A stretch of DNA of 64,000 nt from positions 558,001 through 622,000 of the forward strand of contig WUUP01000002.1 of the NCBI GenBank assembly GCA_009833045.1, written 5' to 3'. The stretch is from Saprospirales bacterium GYS_P2D. GTDB lineage: Bacteria > Bacteroidota > Bacteroidia > Chitinophagales > Saprospiraceae. The notes below the pieces were generated by a model. It did no database searches. It worked only from the letters and a program-made list of their open reading frames with translations, and had not been told where the DNA came from. Each line of letters begins with the position of its first letter. The stretch's first letter is position 1. This document shows positions 1-6,652 of the stretch, piece by piece. The translations under genes were made by a program, and so were the position numbers.

Positions 1-95
1 ATATCGACCAGATCAAACTGATTTATATTATCTATCTGGCCCATGATACGCTTACAGGTATCACAGGTAGAGAGGTAGAAGATTGTATTTTTCAT
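1..95 (-). CDS. ArsC/Spx-like thioredoxin-fold protein (3' part outside window)
   Basis: The minus strand is open from an ATG at 95 to the window edge and encodes about 31 residues starting MKNTIFYLSTCDTCKRIM. A beta strand followed by C-D-T-C-K-R is the typical start of the ArsC/Spx/YffB thioredoxin-fold family, whose members are about 115 residues long. It begins 8 bp after the fsa stop, so it is probably the second gene of an fsa operon. The C-terminal part is missing, so arsenate reductase, Spx-like or unknown redox roles cannot be separated. The family call rests on the motif alone. Confidence 0.6.
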   Translation of the reverse strand, partial: MKNTIFYLSTCDTCKRIMGQIDNINQFDLVD

Positions 96-103
96 AGCTA
101 AGA

Positions 104-760
104 TTAGCTATTTCCTTTGGCGTAGTCAGCTAAGAATTTTTCTAATCCAATATCCGTCAATGGATGCTTGAGCAGACCTAAGATCGCAGAAAGTGGACAA
201 GTCACAATATCCGCTCCTGACTGTGCAGCCTGAACGATGTGGCGAGAGTTTCTGATCGATGCAGCGAGTATCTCTGTATCATAGCCCTGTATCGCATATA
301 TTTCAGCGATCTGACTGATCAGCTGCATACCATCCCAGTTGATATCATCGACTCTACCGATAAATGGAGAAATGTAAGTAGCTCCTGCTTTAGCCGCTAA
401 AATTGCCTGGCCAGCAGAGAAGACCAACGTGCAATTAGTATTGATACCATTGTCGCTAAACCATCTGATCGCTTTGATCCCTTCTTTGATCATTGGGACC
501 TTCACGACTATATTCGGAGCGATATCTGCGAGCACTTTACCTTCAGCAACGATCCCTTCGAAATCGGTAGAGATCACCTCTGCAGATACGTCACCATCGA
601 CTATGTCACAGATCTTTTTGTAGTGAGCCTTGATATTAGCATCACCAGTGATACCTTCTTTGGCCATGAGAGAAGGATTAGTCGTGACTCCGTCTAATAT
701 ACCTAAGTCGTGTGCCTCTTGGATATGATCAAGAGATGCTGTATCGATGAAAAAACGCAT
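104..760 (-). CDS. fsa: Fructose-6-phosphate aldolase / small transaldolase
   Basis: 218 residues, the normal length for the short transaldolase/FSA class. It transfers or cleaves dihydroxyacetone units through a Schiff-base lysine in central carbon metabolism. The N-terminus [10 protein letters not shown], the TTNPSL motif at residues 26-31 and the Schiff-base lysine in IVVKVPM (about K87) are all visible, as is the C-terminal [12 protein letters not shown] tail. The family mixes true transaldolases and F6P aldolases, so the exact reaction is not settled by sequence. A consensus -7 promoter lies about 32 bp upstream of the ATG. The ArsC-like gene follows 8 bp downstream. Confidence 0.93.
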   Translation of the reverse strand: MRFFIDTASLDHIQEAHDLGILDGVTTNPSLMAKEGITGDANIKAHYKKICDIVDGDVSAEVISTDFEGIVAEGKVLADIAPNIVVKVPMIKEGIKAIRWFSDNGINTNCTLVFSAGQAILAAKAGATYISPFIGRVDDINWDGMQLISQIAEIYAIQGYDTEILAASIRNSRHIVQAAQSGADIVTCPLSAILGLLKHPLTDIGLEKFLADYAKGNS

Positions 761-791
761 TGGATTTGTTATTTTATAGTAATGGAAAGTG

Positions 792-799
792 CAAAAATA
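792..799 (-). promoter_or_regulatory. -7 promoter element of fsa
   Basis: The minus strand reads TATTTTTG, an exact match to the Bacteroidota -7 consensus TAnnTTTG, about 32 bp before the fsa ATG. It sits directly after, and partly within, the U-rich end of the SRP RNA terminator. No clear -33 TTTG is seen. Confidence 0.5.
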
Positions 800-802
800 A
801 AA

Positions 803-898
803 AAGTGAGGAATCACACCAAACCGCTACAACCTAATACCCTTGCTGCGTTTCCGCCCTGGGGGAGTTCTTAGGGAGCTGGCCGTATGACCCTCACCG
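803..898 (-). ncRNA. ffs: Small signal recognition particle RNA (4.5S)
   Basis: The RNA partner of Ffh for cotranslational membrane targeting. Read on the minus strand, the apical helix shows CAGG, then a GCG/CGC stem closing a GAAA tetraloop, then AGCA. This is the invariant asymmetric pattern of SRP helix 8 (about positions 847-867). The ends pair: GUGAGG at the 5' end with CCUCAC at the 3' end (805-810), closing a long rod as in bacterial 4.5S RNA. The 3' end runs into a U-tract. A -33/-7 promoter lies immediately upstream. Exact ends are estimated from the pairing. Confidence 0.85.
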
Positions 899-902
899 GC
901 CG

Positions 903-933
903 CAAAAGTAAACTTTTCATCTATATGGTCAAA
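903..933 (-). promoter_or_regulatory. Promoter of the SRP RNA
   Basis: The minus strand carries TTTG (930-933), a 19-bp spacer and TACTTTTG (903-910). This matches the Bacteroidota -33/-7 consensus (TTTG, 19-20 bp, TAnnTTTG). The predicted start near 897-899 coincides with the 5' end of the SRP RNA helix. It is the best two-box promoter found in the window. Confidence 0.75.
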
Positions 934-1029
934 TAGTTTATCAAAAATTACTCAAATACCTCAAAAAAGTGCCCTTGCGCAAGGATACTCCACAGCGCAT
1001 ATCTGCAGGATTATTTATCACCAGTGTAG

Positions 1030-1037
1030 TACATTTG
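1030..1037 (+). promoter_or_regulatory. -7 promoter element of bglX
   Basis: TACATTTG matches TAnnTTTG exactly. It predicts a transcription start near 1044, about 24 bp before the ATG at 1068. It supports 1068 rather than the in-frame codon at 969 as the real start, because 969 lies upstream of the predicted start site. Confidence 0.55.
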
Positions 1038-1067
1038 ACTGATCTAACTTATAAAACAACCGAAGTC

Positions 1068-3335
1068 ATGAAATTCATAAATCTAAGCCTGTGCCTCGCA
1101 CTGATACTCTGTGCCTGCGCTTCTACTTCTCAGCCTATCACTAAAAAAGAGCCATCGAAATCTATCGATCAGATGGTCGATGAACTTCTGGCCAAAATGA
1201 CACTGGAAGAAAAGGTCGGTCAGATGAATCAGTACAATGGATTTTATGACATCACTGGTCCAGTGCCCGAAGAAGGTAATGCAGCCATCAAGTATGAGCA
1301 TCTCAGAAAAGGCTATGTCGGCTCGATGCTCAATGTGCATGGTGTCGAACAAGTACGTAAAATCCAACAGATCGTAGTCGAGGAAAGTAGGCTCGGTATT
1401 CCATTAATTTTTGCATTTGATGTGATGCATGGATATAAGACACAATCTCCCATACCATTGGCAGAATCCGCCAGCTGGGATATGGAGACTATCGAGCGAT
1501 CTGCACAAGTGGCAGCTGCGGAGGCTGCAGCAGTAGGTCTCAATTGGACATTCGCTCCTATGGTAGATATCTCTCGAGATGCTCGATGGGGTCGAGTCAT
1601 GGAGGGAGCCGGTGAAGATCCATATCTCGGATCTGAGATCGCCAAAGCGAGAGTGCGGGGATTTCAGGGAGATGATCTATCAGCGACTCACACGATAGCC
1701 GCCTGCGCAAAGCATTTCGCAGGATATGGCTTTGCAGAAGGAGGTAGAGACTATAATACCACGGATGTCGGGACCAATACTTTATACAATATGATTTTAC
1801 CACCATTCGAAGCGACAATAGAGGCTAATGTCCGCACATTTATGAATGGATTCAATCTATTGAATGGTGTACCCGTGAATGGGGACCGTTTTTTACAAAG
1901 AGATATACTCAAAGGTAAATGGGATTTTGATGGATTCGTAGTATCTGACTGGGGATCGATCGCAGAGATGATACCGCATGGGCATGCTGCAGACCTCGCT
2001 GACGCTGCCAATAAAGCAGTGATCGCAGGCTGCGATATGGATATGGAAGCCACTGCATATGTGACACACTTAGTCGAATCAGTAAGATCAGGCGCCGTCG
2101 CTGAGTCACTGATCGATGATGCTGTCAGACGTATTTTGACAGTGAAGTATGAACTGGGCCTTTTTGATGATCCCTATAGATATTGTGACATTGCCAGAGA
2201 GCAGTCATTGATAGGTCATCCTGATCATCTCAGCGCAGTACGAGAGATGGCCGCTAAGTCTATAGTCTTACTAAAGAACGAAAACAAATTACTGCCACTC
2301 TCTTCAGACCAGAAAGGTATCTTAGTCATAGGTGATCTCGCCGATGATAAGAATAGTCCGCTGGGTAGCTGGAGACTGGCTGCAGATGATCATTCGGCGA
2401 TATCTGTTCTGGAGGGTATCGATCAGTACATGACAGATTACACTTTCGTGCAAGGACCCAAAATATTCAATGATGAGACGGACTTTTTGCATCACGTAGA
2501 TATAAACACCACCGACACCGCTGGATATGCCGCTGCTATCGACGCTGCCACAAAGGCAGAAACAGTGATCATGGTACTTGGAGAACATGGATACATGAGT
2601 GGAGAGGGCCGCAGTCGAACGGATTTGGGTATACCTGGATTACAACAAGATCTTCTCAAGAAAGTACACGCTGTCAACCCTAACATTATATTAGTCCTAA
2701 TGAATGGGCGTCCGCTGACTCTCAACTGGGAGTCGGAGAACATACCCACCATACTCGAAGTATGGCAACTGGGCTCTGAATCTGGCAATGCTATCGCTGA
2801 TGTATTGTTTGGCTCATACAATCCTTCGGGGAAACTACCTATGAGCTTTCCTCGTAGTGTGGGTCAGCTACCACTGTATTACAATCATTACAGCACAGGC
2901 CGTCCAAATGAAATACCCTTGGTCTTTTGGTCACACTATGGAGATGAAAAAAACACTCCACTCTACCCTTTTGGATATGGATTGAGCTATACGACTTTTG
3001 ACTATAGCGCACTAAGCATTGACAGCTCTGATCCTACTGCGATAAAAGTCAGTGTGAATGTGCAAAATACAGGAGACATAGCAGGAGAAGAAGTGGTCCA
3101 ACTCTATCTACAAGACCCCGTATCTACAATCGTGCGACCAGTAAAGGAGCTCAAAGGATTTCAAAAAATCATGCTACAGCCCAATCAATCGAAAAACGTA
3201 GAGTTCATACTCACCGCTAAGGAATTAGGCTATTATGATCGCAACTATGAGTGGATAGTCGAGCCTGGCAAATTTAATATCATGGTAGGTAGTAACTCCG
3301 TAGAAGGATTGACCGACTCGTTTTCTATAAATTGA
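1068..3335 (+). CDS. bglX: Beta-glucosidase, glycoside hydrolase family 3, lipoprotein
   Basis: 755 residues, similar to periplasmic BglX. It hydrolyses terminal beta-D-glucosidic bonds of oligosaccharides. The start at 1068 gives a lipoprotein signal with lipid-acceptor Cys17 (L-C-A-C), so it is probably anchored in the periplasm or outer membrane. Domain order is GH3 N-terminal barrel (about 35-330), GH3 C-terminal domain (about 395-620) and the fibronectin-III-like domain (about 680-750). The nucleophile is the Asp of VVSDWGS (about D294). KHFAGYG and GEDPYLG motifs are also visible. An in-frame start at 969 would bury the signal peptide. Its stop lies 2 bp from the convergent pseudouridine synthase stop. 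Confidence 0.92.
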   Translation: MKFINLSLCLALILCACASTSQPITKKEPSKSIDQMVDELLAKMTLEEKVGQMNQYNGFYDITGPVPEEGNAAIKYEHLRKGYVGSMLNVHGVEQVRKIQQIVVEESRLGIPLIFAFDVMHGYKTQSPIPLAESASWDMETIERSAQVAAAEAAAVGLNWTFAPMVDISRDARWGRVMEGAGEDPYLGSEIAKARVRGFQGDDLSATHTIAACAKHFAGYGFAEGGRDYNTTDVGTNTLYNMILPPFEATIEANVRTFMNGFNLLNGVPVNGDRFLQRDILKGKWDFDGFVVSDWGSIAEMIPHGHAADLADAANKAVIAGCDMDMEATAYVTHLVESVRSGAVAESLIDDAVRRILTVKYELGLFDDPYRYCDIAREQSLIGHPDHLSAVREMAAKSIVLLKNENKLLPLSSDQKGILVIGDLADDKNSPLGSWRLAADDHSAISVLEGIDQYMTDYTFVQGPKIFNDETDFLHHVDINTTDTAGYAAAIDAATKAETVIMVLGEHGYMSGEGRSRTDLGIPGLQQDLLKKVHAVNPNIILVLMNGRPLTLNWESENIPTILEVWQLGSESGNAIADVLFGSYNPSGKLPMSFPRSVGQLPLYYNHYSTGRPNEIPLVFWSHYGDEKNTPLYPFGYGLSYTTFDYSALSIDSSDPTAIKVSVNVQNTGDIAGEEVVQLYLQDPVSTIVRPVKELKGFQKIMLQPNQSKNVEFILTAKELGYYDRNYEWIVEPGKFNIMVGSNSVEGLTDSFSIN

Positions 3336-3337
3336 TT

Positions 3338-4045
3338 CTATGTAGTGAGGAGATTCTTGAGTACTGCACAGAAGGGCTCCCAAACTTTGATCTTAGGGGG
3401 CATACATCTGACAGTCATAGACTCACGGAGCGTCGGATGGTCAAAAGTCATGGAAAAACAGTGAAGAGCGATGGATCTATCTTCTGTAGTACCTGTACCG
3501 CCATATCGCAGATCTGCATGTATCGGACAGCCCATATGACTGAGCTGCACTCTGATCTGGTGGGATCGACCTGTCTTGGGCTCTATTGATAGTAGATATC
3601 GCCCTTTGTGCTCACCTATTAGTTCATAGTCTAAAACGGCCTTCTTGGACTGAGGATGAGAGCCACTCACTACTTTGGTGACATTGCGTTTTCCATCCTT
3701 CAAGAGATGATCAGTCAGTCTACCATTATCCAGCGGAGGGCGCTGATCGACCACAGCGAGATAGCGTTTAGTCACCTCCTGATTTTTAAATGCCTGCGTG
3801 ATTCTTGACAAACCTTTAGAGGTCCGACCCAGTATCAAGCATCCTGATACTGGGCGATCCAGTCTATGAGCTGCAGCCAAAAATACATTGCCAGGCTTTT
3901 GATACTTCTTCTTGATGTATCCTTTATAATGGTCCAGTATAGTATCATCTCCTGTTTGATCACCTTGGGTCAAAGCACCAGCCGGTTTATTGATCAATAA
4001 TAGGTGATTATCCTCGTATAATATCTTTTTCTCTTTATAGCTCAT
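3338..4045 (-). CDS. RluA-family RNA pseudouridine synthase
   Basis: 235 residues. It isomerises uridine to pseudouridine in rRNA or tRNA. The motif HRLDRPVSGCLIL holds the catalytic aspartate (D63), and the KTGRSHQIRVQLSHMGCPI segment is the typical C-terminal RluA signature. There is no N-terminal S4 domain, so it belongs to the short RluA/RluC-like group, and the target uridine cannot be assigned. The ATG at 4045 directly precedes the classic first strand (ILYEDNHLLLINKPAG). It converges with bglX with almost no spacer. Confidence 0.88.
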   Translation of the reverse strand: MSYKEKKILYEDNHLLLINKPAGALTQGDQTGDDTILDHYKGYIKKKYQKPGNVFLAAAHRLDRPVSGCLILGRTSKGLSRITQAFKNQEVTKRYLAVVDQRPPLDNGRLTDHLLKDGKRNVTKVVSGSHPQSKKAVLDYELIGEHKGRYLLSIEPKTGRSHQIRVQLSHMGCPIHADLRYGGTGTTEDRSIALHCFSMTFDHPTLRESMTVRCMPPKIKVWEPFCAVLKNLLTT

Positions 4046-4137
4046 TATCAGTCAGTCGCATACACATTGTAATAATTAATTATTTATTAATGCTACATTT
4101 TCAGCATATAACATATTACTATTTTCAATAATGTGTA

Positions 4138-4145
4138 TATATTTG
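4138..4145 (+). promoter_or_regulatory. -7 promoter element upstream of first terminator module
   Basis: TATATTTG matches TAnnTTTG exactly and predicts a start near 4152, just before the 16-mer at 4156. No protein gene lies between it and the terminator at 4187-4214. No -33 TTTG is visible at the expected spacing. Confidence 0.4.
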
Positions 4146-4151
4146 TGTTGT

Positions 4152-4214
4152 GTAAGTTTTGGTTATTAAATTGTAAAATTCGTTTTGCTCGAGAGAAAGC
4201 TCTCGAGCTTTTTT
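4152..4214 (+). ncRNA. Candidate small RNA 1 (16-mer plus terminator)
   Basis: A short transcription-unit-like module inside a 407-bp gene-free region: -7 element at 4138-4145, the 16-mer GTTTTGGTTATTAAAT at 4156-4171, then a strong hairpin and T-run ending at 4214. The predicted transcript is about 63 nt. I do not recognise an RNA family. A second copy of the same architecture follows 151 bp downstream. It could instead be a leader or attenuator for the HTH gene at 4453. Transcription is inferred, not shown. Confidence 0.35.
4187..4214 (+). terminator. Intrinsic terminator of module 1
   Basis: A perfect 9-bp stem GCTCGAGAG / CTCTCGAGC closes an AAAG loop (4196-4199) and is followed by six T. 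Orientation is plus. There is no plus-strand protein gene between the rluA-like start and this site. Confidence 0.75.
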
Positions 4215-4298
4215 CCTACTTACTCATATTACGACAATATCAAAAATAGGTCTATCCCAAATAGTTTAGAGGATACTTGGCATATTTTTTGAATATAT

Positions 4299-4366
4299 AA
4301 GATTGAGTTTTGGTTATTAAATGATGAGTAGTGCCTATACATGGAGATGTTTAGGCACTTTTTTTA
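4299..4366 (+). ncRNA. Candidate small RNA 2 (16-mer plus terminator)
   Basis: Second module: a near-consensus -7 element (TATTTTTTG, one extra base in the spacer, 4283-4291), the identical 16-mer GTTTTGGTTATTAAAT at 4307-4322, then a long hairpin and T-run ending near 4365. The predicted transcript is about 65 nt. A 28-codon reading frame starts at 4321 but runs through the hairpin and terminator, so I do not treat it as coding. Same caveats as module 1. Confidence 0.35.
4330..4365 (+). terminator. Intrinsic terminator of module 2
   Basis: AGTGCCTA pairs with TAGGCACT. After a T-T mismatch, an inner ACAT/ATGT stem closes a GGAG loop. Seven T follow (4359-4365). All stem pairs are Watson-Crick. 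Confidence 0.75.
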
Positions 4367-4399
4367 TGTCTATTACCCATCATATATTTCGCATATACG

Positions 4400-4434
4400 T
4401 TGCTTAAAGGTTTATAATTTCATATTTTAAGCAA
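4400..4434. promoter_or_regulatory. Inverted repeat upstream of small HTH gene (possible operator)
   Basis: Perfect 9-bp inverted repeat TTGCTTAAA (4400-4408) and TTTAAGCAA (4426-4434) with a 17-bp AT-rich spacer, ending 18 bp before the ATG at 4453. Because the downstream gene encodes a small DNA-binding protein, autoregulation is possible. This is inference only. It could also form a weak RNA hairpin in the leader. Confidence 0.35.
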
Positions 4435-4452
4435 GAATCAAAACCTACCATA

Positions 4453-4707
4453 ATGAATATTACCTTCGAAGAGTTAAGAAACGTAAAGCATAGCCTTCCC
4501 ACCGGCAGTGTAAGCCGCATCGCCTCAGAACTTAATATGTCTGAGCAAACTGTACGCAACTATTTCGGTGCAAGAGATTTTGATGCTGGTCGAGTAGTGC
4601 CCATTCATCTCGAACCAGGACCAAATGGCGGTATCGTCCATCTGGAAGATGACAGAATATTCAATCTGGCTCAAAAAATCATCCAAGAAAAACAGAATCA
4701 CTCGTAG
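4453..4707 (+). CDS. Small helix-turn-helix DNA-binding protein
   Basis: 84 residues. The first half resembles an HTH: SVSRIASELNMSEQTVRNYF (about residues 19-38) fits helix-turn-recognition helix. It is followed by a short basic/Gly-rich stretch and an acidic C-terminal helix. Small proteins of this kind, with the EQTVRNYFGA core, are to my knowledge common in Bacteroidota and annotated only as DNA-binding. The target is unknown. The gene stands alone, with an inverted repeat before it and a strong bidirectional terminator after it, and it follows two candidate small-RNA modules on the same strand. Confidence 0.75.
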   Translation: MNITFEELRNVKHSLPTGSVSRIASELNMSEQTVRNYFGARDFDAGRVVPIHLEPGPNGGIVHLEDDRIFNLAQKIIQEKQNHS

Positions 4708-4719
4708 CAACAAGTAACA

Positions 4720-4748
4720 AAAAAAGCTGCCTTGGGCAGCTTTTTTTG
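4720..4748 (+). terminator. Bidirectional intrinsic terminator between HTH gene and Crp/Fnr gene
   Basis: GCTGCC / GGCAGC stem (4726-4731, 4735-4740) with a TTG loop, flanked by an A-run on the left and seven T on the right. It can therefore terminate both the plus-strand HTH gene and the minus-strand regulator that ends at 4789. Confidence 0.85.
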
Positions 4749-4788
4749 TTTTAATATCATTCGTATTTAATATCGATATAGCTAAACT

Positions 4789-5493
4789 CTATGAGAGCTG
4801 AGCAACATCTCGGATCAGTATTCTCCTACGGTCCAAACTTATTATGTTTGATCTCTTGAGATCATTGAGCACTGTAGTCACAGTCTGTCTCGATGTACCT
4901 GTGAAATCTGCTATATCTTGCTGTGTAAAGCTATGCTTGAGCAATAGCTCATTAAATCCTACTTTATTACCAAAGTTCATTGCATTCTCTTTCAAGAAAT
5001 TGACCACTCGGGTACGAGCGTCTTCTACTATGATCGACTCCAGTCTATACTCAGAGGCTCTGAGTTTATTTCCTACGATCTCTAAAAAGTCATTAGCTAC
5101 GGCTCCATTCTGTAAGAATACTTTCTTGAGCGCTCTACTGCTGATCTTAAGGATCTCAGAGTTCTTATCTAATACCTGAGCCATGGCACTTCTTTCTTTC
5201 TCGCCACACATACTGCCCTCGCCGAATATCATACTTTTATGTGCGATAGATCGGATTACTTCTTTAGCCATCACTGAGTGTACACTCACCTTGACGATGC
5301 CTGACATCACATGATAGATATGCTCGCTCGTATCTCCTTTGTGAAAAATAATCTCAAATCGTGAATATCTCAGCAACTCACTGTTCATGGCTAAAAAACG
5401 AAGTTCGTTTTCATTAGCACTCTTCAAAAAATTTATACCCGAAAGCAACTCTTGGAGTTGTAGCTGCTTTTCCTGTGATACTTTTGGTGTCAT
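4789..5493 (-). CDS. Crp/Fnr-family transcriptional regulator
   Basis: 234 residues, the usual length. The N-terminal cyclic-nucleotide-binding-like beta barrel (about 25-140) includes FGEGSMCGEKERSAMAQ, the position of the phosphate-binding cassette. The R-S-A part is kept, but the sequence is not a textbook cAMP pocket, so the effector is unknown. A long dimerisation helix (about 135-165) leads to a Crp-type winged HTH, FTQQDIADFTGTSRQTVTTV (about 189-208). There is no N-terminal cysteine cluster of the Fnr type, which argues against an Fe-S oxygen sensor. It is monocistronic and ends at the shared terminator. Confidence 0.85.
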   Translation of the reverse strand: MTPKVSQEKQLQLQELLSGINFLKSANENELRFLAMNSELLRYSRFEIIFHKGDTSEHIYHVMSGIVKVSVHSVMAKEVIRSIAHKSMIFGEGSMCGEKERSAMAQVLDKNSEILKISSRALKKVFLQNGAVANDFLEIVGNKLRASEYRLESIIVEDARTRVVNFLKENAMNFGNKVGFNELLLKHSFTQQDIADFTGTSRQTVTTVLNDLKRSNIISLDRRRILIRDVAQLS

Positions 5494-5561
5494 AAGTCTT
5501 CAATTGTCTATAGTAATGACAAGAATGCGACTGAACTCCCCTACTTGATATATTGATTTTT

Positions 5562-6503
5562 TTAAATCTCTATGCTGCTCACCGTCGTAGAGTACGACCC
5601 AAAGATGCCCAGACCATTCTCTATATTAGAATAGCTCATGAGTGGCGCAGAATAGTCTGACTGATTATTCACCAGATGCTTATGCAGATTGATATGATAG
5701 TTATACAGTTCTTCTGATAGTGTATTGATCTTAAAGTCTATGATCTTCAGTATCTCAGTATTGACGTCAATAGGCTCTGTAGTCTCGATATCAATGCTGA
5801 TCATCTGGCCTGAGAGACGACTGTAGTCGACGAATAGTCCTGGCTTTTGAGAAAGCTCCTGTACTGCATTTCGAGCAGTATTAATGCTGACTATATCCAT
5901 CCCAGATAGATCATTAGTATGGGTGATGATAGTCTGTCCAGCCTCTCGACGGATGAGAGATACTTTTCGCTGAGGGATGATCTGAAAATATGCTGGCCGC
6001 TGTCGAGGTTCTCCCAGTTCTATATTGACAGTAGCTCTATAGTGTGCCTTACCATTTCCTTGATCTATTTTTTCTACTTCAGTAACCATACCTGACTTCA
6101 GGCTCACAGGCTCTGGTACGAATGTACGAGCTCGAATGGTATCCATATCAGTACCAGGCACATAGCCCTCTATCCAATATGAATTGCCAGGAGTTGGACG
6201 AAAATCAAAATTTCGCAAAGCAAAGTTTTCGTCTTTAGCTATGTAGATGATTTTAGTCGATCGTGTAGGAAAATCAGTACCTCCAAAATCGATCTGTGCT
6301 TGGGTAAGATCTATATCATGCTGCTCACTGATGAGACTGTAGCTCTTGAATAAATTAGCTATTACAGGTTCCTCTGGATTAATCTCTGATAGGAAGTTGA
6401 GCTCTTGATGCGTATCCTCCAACGTATACTGAAAGTCCTCTCGGCACGATCCGGCCCAAAGCACTATCAATAGTAGTGAAGAAATACGTATTAAATTGCT
6501 CAT
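5562..6503 (-). CDS. Lipoprotein, probable DUF4249 partner of TonB receptor
   Basis: 313 residues with a lipoprotein signal (WAGSC, lipid Cys about 20). The mature part is beta-rich and starts with ELNFLSEINPEEPVIANLF. In Bacteroidota, a DUF4249 lipoprotein commonly follows a TonB-dependent receptor with STN and carboxypeptidase-like domains, exactly as here (149 bp after the receptor). It is probably a surface or periplasmic accessory of the receptor, analogous in position to SusD but unrelated to it. The family call leans on context as much as sequence, and the ligand is unknown. Confidence 0.6.
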   Translation of the reverse strand: MSNLIRISSLLLIVLWAGSCREDFQYTLEDTHQELNFLSEINPEEPVIANLFKSYSLISEQHDIDLTQAQIDFGGTDFPTRSTKIIYIAKDENFALRNFDFRPTPGNSYWIEGYVPGTDMDTIRARTFVPEPVSLKSGMVTEVEKIDQGNGKAHYRATVNIELGEPRQRPAYFQIIPQRKVSLIRREAGQTIITHTNDLSGMDIVSINTARNAVQELSQKPGLFVDYSRLSGQMISIDIETTEPIDVNTEILKIIDFKINTLSEELYNYHINLHKHLVNNQSDYSAPLMSYSNIENGLGIFGSYSTTVSSIEI

Positions 6504-6624
6504 TTTTACTATTCACTATTGTGACGCAATAATCGCCCACAAGATACATATCAGTGACACAATAATTATAACTGTATCATCAATGTACTGACCACAAAAA
6601 TAACACTTCAAATGACAAAATACC

Positions 6625-6652
6625 GACATATTACATTCTGTAATAATATGTC
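6625..6652 (-). terminator. Hairpin at the 3' end of the TonB receptor gene
   Basis: GACATATTA (6625-6633) pairs with TAATATGTC (6644-6652), directly abutting the receptor stop. The T-run after it on the minus strand is weak, so it may be a processing or stabilising hairpin within the receptor-lipoprotein transcript rather than a full terminator. Confidence 0.35.

Noticed and set aside
4321-4407. A 28-codon reading frame starting ATGATGAGTAGTGCC
   Set aside because: It runs straight through the module 2 hairpin and T-run, has no homology I recognise and the first module has no counterpart, so it is most likely chance.
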